Part shown: in pieces, positions 44,674 to 53,078 of the stretch
Layout of the letters: each line of letters starts with the position of its first letter
How positions within the stretch are numbered: the first letter of the stretch is position 1
From: JAWOLE01 sp963815655
Lineage (GTDB): Bacteria > Acidobacteriota > Thermoanaerobaculia > UBA5066 > Gp7-AA6
Assembly: GCA_963815655.1 (NCBI GenBank)
Contig: CAWFHK010000001.1
Location: 2,976,001 to 3,040,000 of the forward strand
Length of the DNA: 64,000 nucleotides
Reading direction: 5' to 3'
Program-made: the position numbers and the translations under genes
Notes under the pieces: model-generated
The model's database searches: none
What the model saw: only the letters and a program-made list of their open reading frames with translations
Told to the model about the DNA's origin: nothing

Positions 44674-44838
44674 TGAATGCGGGCTTCCCCCTGACCCCGC
44701 CTTTTGTTCGTTGACCCCACCTTTGCCCGCGGCCAAACCTGTGCCCGCGGCCTGGCCACGGGACACCGAAAGAGAAAGGCGCGACGCCGGCGTTCCGAGG
44801 CAGATGGGTCTCGGCGCCGCGCGAAGGGAGCGCTCGGC

Positions 44839-45527
44839 TCAGGCGATCGCGCGCGCGAGCTCGCCGACGCGTGCGTGGCCCGCCGCGGCCAGTTCTCGGA
44901 GGCTCCGGTCGAATTTCGGCTGCGTCATGCCGCTCGGAAGAAACGTCCAGCGGTAGGCCTTCACCTGGGCCTCTCGGATTTCCGCCTTCTCCGAGTCCGC
45001 CAGCCGGCGGCCGATGGCGCTCTCGAGGCTCGCCAGGTCGAGCTCGACCTGAGTCTGCAGCCCGCCGTCGAGCAATTCCCCGATGTCCATGTAGTCTTCG
45101 ATGCCCTTGTCGATCTCCTCCGGCGCCGCGGCGCTCGCGATCTCGTCCACGACCAGCGTGTCGAGCTTCGCGTGCTGGCTTTCCTCCATCCAGTGGTGCT
45201 TGAGAAGGCTGCAGAAGAGGGGATCGAGCCCTTCCTTTGTCTCCCTGACCGACTCCAGGTAGTGCCTCTGCGTCATCCACTCGATGTGGAGCGTGGTCAG
45301 GAAGACGCCCAGCGGCGAGTGGTCGAGGATGGCGGCCGCGATGTCGGCCGCCGGGCCGATCACGCCGCAGGGAGTGCCGAAGCCCCGGTCGAACTCCTGG
45401 ACGAACCACTTGAAGAGCTGGATGTGCTTGGTCTCCTCTTCGCCGAAGTTAAGGAGAGCCCGCACTTCGCGTTCCGATGTCTCCAGGATCGAACCATAGT
45501 CGTAATCGAAGGTGGACAGGGTGGTCC
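44839..45527 (-). pseudogene. Ferritin-like diiron protein (AurF-like), N-terminally truncated
   Basis: About 228 residues of a helical diiron-carboxylate protein: LLNFGEEETKHIQLFKWF (ExxxH), LGVFLTTLHIEWMTQRHY, LKHHWMEESQHAKLDTL (second ExxxH), then ESAIGRRLADSEKAE. It resembles ferritin-like N-oxygenase-type proteins. Upstream of TFDYDYG the frame runs straight into antisense esterase sequence, so the first helix and start are missing. A long open frame continues to 45690 but that part is not homologous sequence. Confidence 0.65.
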
Positions 45528-46507
45528 CTACGACGCGGCCTGGAAGAATTCCCAAATCTCGTTTGCGGCGTGAATATCCCGGTTGGAATTGCCAAGCAGG
45601 CGCCAGCCATGCATGGCGGGATGCGGGACGCTGTGGCCGCCGCCTTTGATGGTGTAGAGCGCGACACTGTGCTTGCCGGGCGAGGACCACAGCGAACGCT
45701 CCGCGGTGCTCCCATCGCCGGGATCGAGGTCCGGGAATTGCGTCACCCGGGGCGCGCCTTCGAGGCCGGCCAGCTTGCGGAAGTAGTCGATGCTCGCCTG
45801 CGCGGAGAGCGCCCGCCCGCGGTTACCCCAGACACCATAGAGGACGACATCGCCGCCGCGCCACGGGTTGAAGGGATCGCGCGTGCCGTTCATGATCAGC
45901 ATGGACACGGGCTGGTTCGCCGGCGTGACGGCCATATTCTCCGGCGCTGGCACGCTGGAGACGACCGCGGCGTACGCCCGCGCGAAGTCCGGCGTCTGCA
46001 ATGCAAGCCGCAGCACCATCGACCCTCCGTTGGAGATGCCCGTGACGTAGACGCGCCCGCGATCGGCGTTGTGATCCTTTACGAGGCGATCCACCAGGGC
46101 GTGCAGGAATCCCACGTCATCGATGTTCTCGCGCTTGGCCGCGAAGGGTAACCCTTGACGCGGCAACCGTTCCAGTGGCCCTCGTAGCCCTGCGGATAAA
46201 CGGCAATGAAACCCTGTTGATCCGCGAGGAGATCGAAGTCATACCCGAACCGATTGCGCGCCTGCTCCCCCCTCCCCATCGACCCGTGCAGCGCGATGAC
46301 CAGAGCGGGGTGTGTCGCCCGCCTCTCTGGCAAATACGCAATCCAGGTGCGCAGTCGCCCGCCATGTTCCAATACGCCGCGCCCGATTTTGCCTTGCAGG
46401 GTAGGCATTGCCGGAAAGGAATGCCGCGATGCCCAAAACGCGAGCCCTGCGAATGCGGCCACGGCAATCGCAATCGCCAGGAACGCATTCTTCAGACATC
46501 CGCGCAT
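45528..46507 (-). pseudogene. PHB-depolymerase/LpqC-type esterase with a 1-base frameshift
   Basis: N-terminal part from ATG 46507: membrane anchor (FLAIAIAVAAFAGLAFW), then RTWIAYLPERRATHPALVIALHGSMGRGEQARNRFGYD and VYPQGYEGHWNGCRVKG. The C-terminal part in another frame reads LPFAAKRENIDDVGFLHALVDRLV, GISNGGSM nucleophile elbow, IMNGTRDPFNPW, and GGGHSVPHPAMHG catalytic His. One added base near 46150 would fuse them into a normal 326-residue protein. Extracellular esterase if the shift is an error; otherwise inactive. Confidence 0.8.
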
Positions 46508-46615
46508 GATTCCTCACGTGCATCGCCGCGTACAGGTGGGTAACACAACGCGGGCCTTCCAACCCGCGAGGCGTCATCATGTGAGCGGCCTGGGCCGTCG
46601 GACGTACGCCGGGAT

Positions 46616-47107
46616 TCAGGGCAGTTTGTACTCTCCGCTCCAATCAGACCAGCCCGCGCCGGTCGTGCCGATGAAGTTCCCCTGAAACCTCATGGTGCCG
46701 CTCATGCCGCTGTATTTCCCGGTCCCTCCCACCCAACGCTCGTCTCCGGGACACGCTGGCATCGTCCCCGCGCATTTCCACTCGAGAAAAGCCTTGTCGC
46801 CGTCCGCGTCCGTGACCATGCAGGTGCCTTTCGCATCGGCGCGCCCTTGATTCACGTCGTTCATGAGAGTGCAATCGACCCGGGCTTTGTGCAGGAAGCC
46901 TTTGCCCGCGTCGTTGAATATGACCCCGGACACCACACCAGCATAGACCGTCCGGTTTGCTCCCAGCTCCTGTGTTTGCCCGGTGAAGGTCCAACCATAG
47001 TGGGCGGCGAATGTTCCGCTCTTGGGTAGATCAGCCGCAAGGGCGGACGAGCCGAGACACGCTGCGACAACTGCCAGGGCATATGCGACGGAAATATTGC
47101 GATTCAT
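46616..47107 (-). CDS. Conserved hypothetical secreted protein
   Basis: 163 residues with a signal peptide (MNRNISVAYALAVVAACLGS to ALAA). The mature part is a beta-rich domain: GTFAAHYGWTFTGQTQELG, then DCTLMNDVNQGRADAKGTCMVTDADGDKAFLEWKC and VGGTGKYSGMSGTMRFQGNF. The GGTGKY-x-G-x-x-G motif recurs in lipocalin/allene-oxide-cyclase-like proteins, which suggests a small beta-barrel. Two Cys pairs could form disulfides. No known function. Confidence 0.75.
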   Translation of the reverse strand: MNRNISVAYALAVVAACLGSSALAADLPKSGTFAAHYGWTFTGQTQELGANRTVYAGVVSGVIFNDAGKGFLHKARVDCTLMNDVNQGRADAKGTCMVTDADGDKAFLEWKCAGTMPACPGDERWVGGTGKYSGMSGTMRFQGNFIGTTGAGWSDWSGEYKLP

Positions 47108-47352
47108 GGTTCATCACTCCTATATTCCTATGGTCAACCACTTCGGACGGCCGTCCGGGACTCGCGCTGAGAAGAAGAAGCATCGCATGTACAGGTACGT
47201 TTGTCATCAACTGCCCGACATGAACCAGGGGGCCCCAATTTCCAGAGCAAGAGCGACACGAAAGTCTTGCCCGCCCCTTCTATCCTCATGGCCTGGAGCG
47301 AATTAGCGGTGAATGGCCGGGCGACGGGCGTTTCCATGTTCGGGTTGTTGGA

Positions 47353-47745
47353 CTACCGGGACTGGCCCCATTGCGGGCTCCACAGTCCGCGCGCCGAGAG
47401 GATGACGGAGAAGAGCCCGGTCACTCCGACCGCGATGAGCGTCCAGACGAAGAAGAAGGCTCCGCTGGTGTTGGCGATGCGGCTCGCCGCACCGACACCC
47501 TTCCCCATGAAGTGGATGACGGGCATGCCCGACCCGAGGAGCGATCCGAGGAGGATGATGACGTACCCGGATCGCCGTTCGGCGAGCACCAGAGTTGCGT
47601 ACAGCCAGATGACCAGGATGGGCACCGCGGTGAGGTTTGAGACCACTCCCTTTTCGTAGCCGCGCACGATGTCGTCCGACAGGTGAAACGTCATGAAGAG
47701 GATCGAGAGGAGGGACGTGATGGTCAACATAAGGCTGCGTTTCAT
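47353..47745 (-). CDS. Four-helix membrane protein, hypothetical
   Basis: 130 residues, four transmembrane segments (SLMLTITSLLSILFMTFHL, VPILVIWLYATLVLAE, GYVIILLGSLLGSGMPVIHF, FFFVWTLIAVGVTGLFSVIL). The loop FHLSDDIVRGYEKG after helix 1 is a recognisable feature of a small uncharacterised family. It lies just downstream of the XRE regulator on the same strand, so it may be the third gene of that operon. Confidence 0.7.
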   Translation of the reverse strand: MKRSLMLTITSLLSILFMTFHLSDDIVRGYEKGVVSNLTAVPILVIWLYATLVLAERRSGYVIILLGSLLGSGMPVIHFMGKGVGAASRIANTSGAFFFVWTLIAVGVTGLFSVILSARGLWSPQWGQSR

Positions 47746-47793
47746 TTGAGATTCTCCTTGTGTTTCATTTGAAGAACTTCTTGCTGAACTCGC

Positions 47794-48051
47794 TTATCGG
47801 CTCGCGCTCCGTTTGCCCGCTGCTGCCGGTGGCTCGCGTTCTGCTTCCTCGGACTCAAACCGGAGAAGGTCGCCAGGCTGGCACGAGAGCGCGCCGCAGA
47901 TCGCCTCGAGCGTCGAGAAGCGGATTGCGCGCGCCTTGCCGGTCTTCAAGATCGAGAGGTTGGCCAGCGCCATTCCGATCCGATCCGCGAGCTCGGTCAG
48001 CGTCATCCGCCGATCGTGAAGGAGGTCGTCGAGCTTGACGGCGATCGCCAT
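47794..48051 (-). CDS. XRE/Cro-C1-type transcriptional regulator
   Basis: 85 residues. Helix-turn-helix: VKLDDLLHDRRMTLTELADRIGMALANLSILKTGKARAIRFSTLEAICGALSCQPGDLLRFE, the compact YozG/YonR-like form. Begins one base after the DUF2975 stop codon, so the two are coupled, the usual DUF2975-XRE pairing. A likely autoregulator acting at the three dyads in 48597-48653. Confidence 0.94.
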   Translation of the reverse strand: MAIAVKLDDLLHDRRMTLTELADRIGMALANLSILKTGKARAIRFSTLEAICGALSCQPGDLLRFESEEAEREPPAAAGKRSASR

Positions 48052-48052
48052 G

Positions 48053-48577
48053 TCAGACCGTCCCTTCGAGGTCTTCGCGCAGGAGCGTGCCTTCGGCGAA
48101 CACGCGGGCCAGCAGGAACGTGAGGAGCACGGCGAGCCAGCCGCTGATCGAAAAGCCCGCCTGGAGATGGAGCGGATTCGCTGGCGTCGAAACAGCTTTG
48201 GCGATCGCGCCGATGACGAGGCTCACAATCTGCAGCGCGAGCAGAGCCCAGGCGATCGCCTGCAAACGGACCGCGTTCGCGGCGACGAACGGGTCCCCCG
48301 CGCGGACGGTCTCAACGATCGCGAGCAGCCGTTTGAGGACGACGTAGTTCAGCGGGACCGCGGCGAGGCCGAGCGCGGCGATCACGCGCATCCCCATGAT
48401 CAGCCGGTCTGCCTCGAGCGAAGGAGACAGATGGAACGCGGTCATGATCCATCGAGTCGTGGGCATGGCGATGAGCAGCGCGGCGATCGCGGCGCCGTAC
48501 AGCCAGTTCAAGACGACCAGAATCCGCAGCACGACGTGCGCGATCGGAAGGGCGGCGGAGTCGGCTGGCCTGGACAT
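48053..48577 (-). CDS. DUF2975-family membrane protein
   Basis: 174 residues with four transmembrane helices (VVLRILVVLNWLYGAAIAALLI; MRVIAALGLAAVPLNYVVL; AIAWALLALQIVSLVIGAI; LAVLLTFLLARVFAEG). The family motif GDPFVAANAVRLQAIAWALL lies before helix 3, and RVFAEGTLLREDLEGTV is the canonical ending. Function unknown; always found with the small XRE regulator. The pair may form a membrane-sensing switch (inference). Confidence 0.92.
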   Translation of the reverse strand: MSRPADSAALPIAHVVLRILVVLNWLYGAAIAALLIAMPTTRWIMTAFHLSPSLEADRLIMGMRVIAALGLAAVPLNYVVLKRLLAIVETVRAGDPFVAANAVRLQAIAWALLALQIVSLVIGAIAKAVSTPANPLHLQAGFSISGWLAVLLTFLLARVFAEGTLLREDLEGTV

Positions 48578-48596
48578 GATTCGACACCTCCGGTTT

Positions 48597-48653
48597 ATTG
48601 AATATCAATAACAGATTTATCGAATCTCGTCAAGTGCAGCATCGATAGTCGAT
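48597..48653. promoter_or_regulatory. Array of three 13-bp dyads at exact 22-bp spacing upstream of DUF2975-XRE
   Basis: Sites ATTGAATATCAAT (48597-48609), ATCGAATCTCGTC (48619-48631) and ATCGATAGTCGAT (48641-48653) share ATYGA-N3-TCRAT. The first and third are perfect dyads; the middle one is degenerate on its right arm. Start-to-start distance is 22 bp both times, two helical turns. They lie between the DUF2975 start and the divergent TPR gene. Confidence 0.65.
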
Positions 48654-48750
48654 AAAATACGCCAGATCGGAGGCGTTTCCTCTCGAAAGCAAACGGCTGA
48701 CTCGGAACGATCGAGGTCATCAGATCAGGGGCGTTAGACTTCGGGGCGGC

Positions 48751-50439
48751 ATGTTCGTGGAGCGTGCTCACCCCGGCGCCCTCTCGCTCGGCAGTGCGGG
48801 TCTGACGGCCCTCCTGCTGTGGGGTTGCGCGAGCGGGACGGGCCACGGCCGGCGCGCCGGGGACGCCGGGCCTTCCGCGCACGCCGGGCATGCCGGGCAC
48901 GCCCTGGGCACCGTCAACTTCCCGATCTCCTGCTCCGCGCAAGCCCGGGCGGAATTCGATCGAGCCGTCGCCCTCCTGCACCACATGACGTATCGGCAGG
49001 CGCGCGAGACTTTCGAGCGCGTGGCGGCGGCCGATCCTCAATGCGCGATGGCGCGCTGGGGGATCGCGATGACGCTTTTCCAGCCGCTCTGGCCGACGCG
49101 TCCGAGCCCCGAGGCGCTCCGGCGCGGATGGGAGGCCGCGCAGAAGGCCCGGGCTCTCCAGCCGCCGACCGAGCGGGAGCGGCTCTTCGTGGCCGCGGCG
49201 GAGGCGTTCTTTCTGGATCCCTCCTCATCCGACTACTGGCTCCGCATCCGCAGGTGGGCAAAGGCCCAGGAAGCCGTCTCTATCTCGTTCCCGGACGATG
49301 ACGACGCCGCCGCCTTCTACGCGCTCGCGCTTCTGGCCACCGCCCCCTCGAACACCATTTCCCGGGATCACTCCGACCGGGCCGCCGCGATCCTGCTTCG
49401 CGTGTACGAGCGCAACCCGGACCACCCGGGCGCCATGCACTATCTCGTTCACGCCAACGACGTGGCGGGCCGGGAGCGGGAATCGCTCGAGATCACGCGC
49501 AAGTACGAGCTGGTCGCGCCGAACAATCCGCACGCGCTCCACATGCCGACCCACATCTACACGCGTCTCGGAGACTGGGACGCGGTCGTCCGCGGAAACC
49601 TGCGGGCGGCGCAGGCGGCGCTCGAGTATCCCGCGGGGGACCACGGCGAATTCGTCTGGGACGAGTTCCCCCACACGATCGAGTACTTGATCTACGCGTA
49701 CCTGCAGGAAGGCGCGGACGGCGAGGCCGCCGCGCAGTTGAAGCGGCTGCGCGCGACCGCCCGGCTGGAGCCCTCCTTCAAGACCGCGTTTCACCTCGCG
49801 TCAACGCAGGCCCGCTACGCGCTGGAGCGGAGGGAGTGGAGCGAGGCGGCGCGGATCGTTCCCCGCGAGCCCGCGTCGCTCGACTGGGACCGCTTCGCCT
49901 GGCCCGAAGCGATCGCGTGGTTCGCCCGCGGCCTCGGAGCGGCGCACCTCGGCAGAGTCGCCGAGGCCAGGGCCGCCGGCGAGCGTCTCGGCGAGCTCGA
50001 GGCCGCCGCCCGCAAGGCGGGGGAGGACCTGTTCACACGGAACATCCGGGTGCTCCACCTGGAGCTCGATGCCCGGCTCGCCCGCGAAGCCGGGCAGGAC
50101 GAATCGAGTGTCGCGCTCCTGCGGGAGGCGGCCGAGCTCGAGACCTCGACGCCCAAGCACGCGGTGACGCCGGGCCCCACTCTCCCCGCCTACGAGCTTC
50201 TCGGGGACCTCCTCCTGGAGCTCAAACAGCCGTCGGAAGCGCTCGCCTCCTACAAGCGTTCCATGGAGCTCTACCCGAAACGCTTCAACAGCCTGCTCGG
50301 AGCCGCCCGGGCGGCCCGCGCCTCCGGCGACGACGCGCAGGCCCGAGCGTTCTACCAGCAGCTTCTCGACGTCGCCGCCGCCGGAACCCGCCAGCCCGCC
50401 CTCACGGAAGCCCGAACCCACGCCGCCCCGCGCCACTGA
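48751..50439 (+). CDS. TPR-repeat lipoprotein-like protein
   Basis: 562 residues. N-terminal hydrophobic segment with a possible lipobox (LLLWGC, Cys about 26) followed by a Gly/His/Ala-rich linker. Then a TPR-like superhelix begins: CSAQARAEFDRAVALLHHMTYRQARETFERVAAADP, then YERNPDHPGAMHYLVHANDV. HALHMPTHIYTRLGDWDAVV repeats and PSEALASYKRSMELYPKRFNSLLGAAR close it. This whole architecture occurs in a family of secreted acidobacterial TPR proteins; role unknown, probably scaffolding outside the cytoplasm. Divergent from DUF2975 across the operator array. Confidence 0.85.
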   Translation: MFVERAHPGALSLGSAGLTALLLWGCASGTGHGRRAGDAGPSAHAGHAGHALGTVNFPISCSAQARAEFDRAVALLHHMTYRQARETFERVAAADPQCAMARWGIAMTLFQPLWPTRPSPEALRRGWEAAQKARALQPPTERERLFVAAAEAFFLDPSSSDYWLRIRRWAKAQEAVSISFPDDDDAAAFYALALLATAPSNTISRDHSDRAAAILLRVYERNPDHPGAMHYLVHANDVAGRERESLEITRKYELVAPNNPHALHMPTHIYTRLGDWDAVVRGNLRAAQAALEYPAGDHGEFVWDEFPHTIEYLIYAYLQEGADGEAAAQLKRLRATARLEPSFKTAFHLASTQARYALERREWSEAARIVPREPASLDWDRFAWPEAIAWFARGLGAAHLGRVAEARAAGERLGELEAAARKAGEDLFTRNIRVLHLELDARLAREAGQDESSVALLREAAELETSTPKHAVTPGPTLPAYELLGDLLLELKQPSEALASYKRSMELYPKRFNSLLGAARAARASGDDAQARAFYQQLLDVAAAGTRQPALTEARTHAAPRH

Positions 50440-50488
50440 CCACGGCGCAGCGCCTCTCCCCACACGCCGTCTGGTCAGAGCCTGATGG

Positions 50489-50521
50489 GGTTAACACCCG
50501 ATATTCATGCCTGACCCTATC
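50489..50521 (-). repeat. RAYT-linked 33-bp element (copy A)
   Basis: Matches 56038-56070 at 25 of 33 positions, including an uninterrupted nine-base GCCTGACCC block and the GGTTAA start. Such GGGTCAGGC...TTAACC boundaries are, to my knowledge, common beside REP-associated tyrosine transposase genes. Confidence 0.55.
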
Positions 50522-50546
50522 TCCTCCTATCTCCTCCTATCTCCTC
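50517..50546. repeat. 10-bp tandem repeat (CTATCTCCTC)x3
   Basis: Three perfect copies between element A and the HsdR-like remnant. Short microsatellite-like array with no evident role. Confidence 0.85.
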
Positions 50547-50557
50547 CCGGAGAAGCG

Positions 50558-50692
50558 ATGAGTCCCGAGATCTCCGAACTCAAGTTCGAGGCGGCCCTCG
50601 AGTGCGGTCTTCTCCAGGGCGGGCCCAACGCCTGCGTTGACGAGAGCGGCGTCCTCCGCGAGGCGGCGGCGCAAGGCCCCCCGATAAGGTCA
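50558..50692 (+). pseudogene. N-terminal remnant of a type I restriction HsdR subunit
   Basis: ATG 50558 follows GGAGAAGCG, a proper ribosome-binding site. The first 35 residues (SPEISELKFEAALECGLLQG then GPNACVDESGVLREAA) match the conserved start of HsdR proteins (ExxFExxIExxL...G...). After AAAQGPPIR homology ends and the frame runs into the DNA behind the VOC gene. About 3% of an HsdR gene remains. Confidence 0.55.
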
Positions 50693-50760
50693 GGCGCGCA
50701 TTGCGTTGTTGTGCTTCTCACTGAGGTCCACAACGAGACGTCCGCAAAGGCTCCGTAACC

Positions 50761-51246
50761 TCAACCGCGGCGCGCCGCCTCGATGGCAGCGATGTCGATC
50801 TTTCTCATCTGCATCATCGCATCGAACGCGCGCCTGGCGGCGGCGGCATCGGGATCGGTGATCGCTTTCGTCAGGGCGATCGGGGTGATCTGCCAGGACA
50901 ATCCCCATTTGTCCTTGCACCAGCCGCACGCGCTCTCCTGGCCGCCGTTGCCGACGATCGCGTTCCAGTAGCGATCGGTTTCGGCCTGGTCAGCGGTTGC
51001 GACCTGAAACGAGAATGCTTCGGTGTGCTTGAACATGGGCCCGCCATTGAGCCCGAGGCAGGGAATCCCCAGGACGGTGAACTCGACCGTCAACACATCC
51101 CCTTTCTTCCCGGACGGAAAGTCTCCCGGCGCGCGATGGACCGCGCCAACGGATGAATCGGGGAAGGTCTTCGCGTAAAAACGCGCCGCCTCCTCGGCGT
51201 CGCGGTCGTACCAGAGGCAAATCGTGTTCTTTGCTTGCTTCGTCAT
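50761..51246 (-). CDS. VOC-superfamily protein (PhnB/3-demethylubiquinone-methyltransferase-like)
   Basis: 161 residues from ATG 51246 with GGAGGGG upstream. PhnB-type features: NTICLWYDRDAEEAARFYAKTFPDSSVGAVHRAP, GLNGGPMFKHTEAFSFQV, then ACGWCKDKWGLSWQITPIAL and the C-terminal AFDAMMQMRKIDIAAIEAA helix. The annotation as a methyltransferase is historical; the activity is unknown. The family is common in soil-bacterial accessory DNA. Confidence 0.92.
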   Translation of the reverse strand: MTKQAKNTICLWYDRDAEEAARFYAKTFPDSSVGAVHRAPGDFPSGKKGDVLTVEFTVLGIPCLGLNGGPMFKHTEAFSFQVATADQAETDRYWNAIVGNGGQESACGWCKDKWGLSWQITPIALTKAITDPDAAAARRAFDAMMQMRKIDIAAIEAARRG

Positions 51247-51376
51247 GTCACCCCTCCATCGCAATGAGCCGCCCGAAGCCGGAGTCAACGATCTGCTCGC
51301 AGTCGTAGGACATTGGCTCAGTCAACATTACCGCGTCAAATTGCCGCAAGATCCGTACCGTCCCGCGCGTCATGGC

Positions 51377-52288
51377 TCACCGTGGCCGGACGGCGAAGGG
51401 CCTCGGCTTGCCGCGAACCGCCCACTCGTAGGCGAGGCCAATCACGGCGGAGTACACGATGAAGAAGAGGAAGGAGAGCGGCCAGCGCCAGAGCGGAATC
51501 GCCAGCGCACGGCGGCATTGCCGCCATCGGGCGAGGAGAACCCGCATCCGGCCGACATAGTCCCAGATCCGGTTGGGATGAGCGCCGCCGACGTGCTCCC
51601 GGAAGCGCCCGTAGGAGAAGCCCGTCACGGCGGCGCTCCGGTAGATGGATTTCCAGCGAGGGTCGTACTGGTGCGTGGCTCGCAGCGCTGGTTCGTACCG
51701 GAGCCGGTAGCCGGCTTCCAGAAGACGTCCGGCCAGGTCCGAGTCGGAGCCCAGGCGAATCTTGTCGCCGCGAAAATACCCGGACGCGCGGACGGCGTCC
51801 GGCCGCAGCAGGACGTTGTGGGCGAGAAAGCTGATCGTATCGTGCGGATCGTCGGTCTGCTCCCCCAGCTGCGCCATCGCCATCTCCCGGTAAAAAGGCC
51901 CCGGCAGGTAGAGCGACCGGCCCGCGACGAGGGCCACCTGCGGGCCCTCCCGCTCGATGACGTCCAGGGCGCGCTCGAGCCAGTCGTCCACAGGCAGCGC
52001 GTCGGAGTCCGCAAATGCCACGAAGGCGCCGCGGGCCTCCGCGATGCCGGCGTTCTTCTGCTGGTAATAGACGAGCCCGGGCCGCACGACCCAGCGAAGG
52101 GGAACGTCGGCGAGGAGGTCCTTCTCGACCGGCGTCGGCTCCCGCGTGGACACGACGAGCCACTCCATCACCCGATCGGCGCGCGTCTGACGCTTCCACG
52201 CCTTCACGACGTCCGCGAACCGGATGCGCCGGTGCGGCTGATCGTTGAAAGTCTCGAAGACGAGCGAGACATCCGGCGGTCGATTCAC
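51377..52288 (-). CDS. Family 2 glycosyltransferase with C-terminal membrane helix
   Basis: 303 residues from GTG 52288. GT-A fold: VSLVFETFNDQP, NAGIAEARGAFVAFADSDALPVDDWLERAL (DxD-type DSD), RPDAVRASGYFRGDKIRLGSDSDLAGRLLEAG. The C-terminus is a membrane helix (LSFLFFIVYSAVIGLAYEWAV) and basic tail. Transfers an activated sugar at the membrane, acceptor unknown. The helix and tail are repeated as a remnant at 31228-31380. Confidence 0.92.
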   Translation of the reverse strand: MNRPPDVSLVFETFNDQPHRRIRFADVVKAWKRQTRADRVMEWLVVSTREPTPVEKDLLADVPLRWVVRPGLVYYQQKNAGIAEARGAFVAFADSDALPVDDWLERALDVIEREGPQVALVAGRSLYLPGPFYREMAMAQLGEQTDDPHDTISFLAHNVLLRPDAVRASGYFRGDKIRLGSDSDLAGRLLEAGYRLRYEPALRATHQYDPRWKSIYRSAAVTGFSYGRFREHVGGAHPNRIWDYVGRMRVLLARWRQCRRALAIPLWRWPLSFLFFIVYSAVIGLAYEWAVRGKPRPFAVRPR

Positions 52289-52351
52289 GCAGGCGGAAGC
52301 CTACCCTCTCTCGAACCGGCCGGCGCGCGCGCCAACGGCGTCGGCGCCCCT

Positions 52352-53023
52352 CTAGCCCTCGCGCTTCATCCGCTCCCGGCGGGCGACCTCGCGATCGCTC
52401 GGTGAACCGAGGGCGGCATCGCCAATCTTGACCTCACCCTCTCGCTCGTAATGGCCGACGATCAGGCCATTTGGAGAGACGCGCGACCTGGTCAGCTTGA
52501 ACGAATGCGGCGCCGAGCCGTCGGCGAAGAGCTTCTTGCCGCCGCCAAGCACGACCGGCACCGTGAAGATGCTCATCGCGTACACCAGGTCATTGGCGAG
52601 CAGCGCATGGACGAGCTCGGTACTGCCCTGGGTGACGAGGTTCGGTCCGTCTTCCTGCTTCAGGCGCTTCACGTCGGCGATGTCCCGCAGGAGCACTGTC
52701 CTCGCCCAGCTCGTATCGACCTCCCCTGACCGCGAAACCACGTACTTCTTGATGTCGTTGAAGAGCTTCGCGATGCCGCCATAGGGAGCGTCCTCGTCCT
52801 GGTAGGGCCAGTACGCGGCGAAAATCTCGTAGGTCTTGCGGCCGAGCAGGAGGTCGAACTTCTCCTTGAAGACGCGCTCAATCTCTTTGCCTCCCACTTG
52901 ATCGAAATAGGGTATCGACCATCCGCCGAACTTGAAGCCCCTGGTCGGGTCCTCGGTCGGCCCGCCGGGCGCTTGCATGACGCCATCCAGGGATACCTGG
53001 GCGCCGACGACAATCTTCCGCAT
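52352..53023 (-). CDS. RibD C-terminal/dihydrofolate reductase-family protein (copy 2)
   Basis: 223 residues. RIVVGAQVSLDGVMQAPGGP-type start (here KIVVGAQVSLDG), then FDLLLGRKTYEIFAAYWP, LVTQGSTELVHALLANDLV and MSIFTVPVVLGGGKKLFADG. NADPH-binding DHFR-like fold, longer than copy 1 because of an extra C-terminal charged segment. Function unknown. Confidence 0.93.
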   Translation of the reverse strand: MRKIVVGAQVSLDGVMQAPGGPTEDPTRGFKFGGWSIPYFDQVGGKEIERVFKEKFDLLLGRKTYEIFAAYWPYQDEDAPYGGIAKLFNDIKKYVVSRSGEVDTSWARTVLLRDIADVKRLKQEDGPNLVTQGSTELVHALLANDLVYAMSIFTVPVVLGGGKKLFADGSAPHSFKLTRSRVSPNGLIVGHYEREGEVKIGDAALGSPSDREVARRERMKREG

Positions 53024-53078
53024 GGGTCACTCTCCTTGCTTGAATCCAGAACGAACCGTCCACCCCTCCGGGCGCTAA

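Noticed and set aside
47108..47352. Small coding gene between the secreted protein and the four-helix membrane protein
   Set aside because: Frames on both strands are short, lack ribosome-binding sites and show no domain; treated as intergenic.
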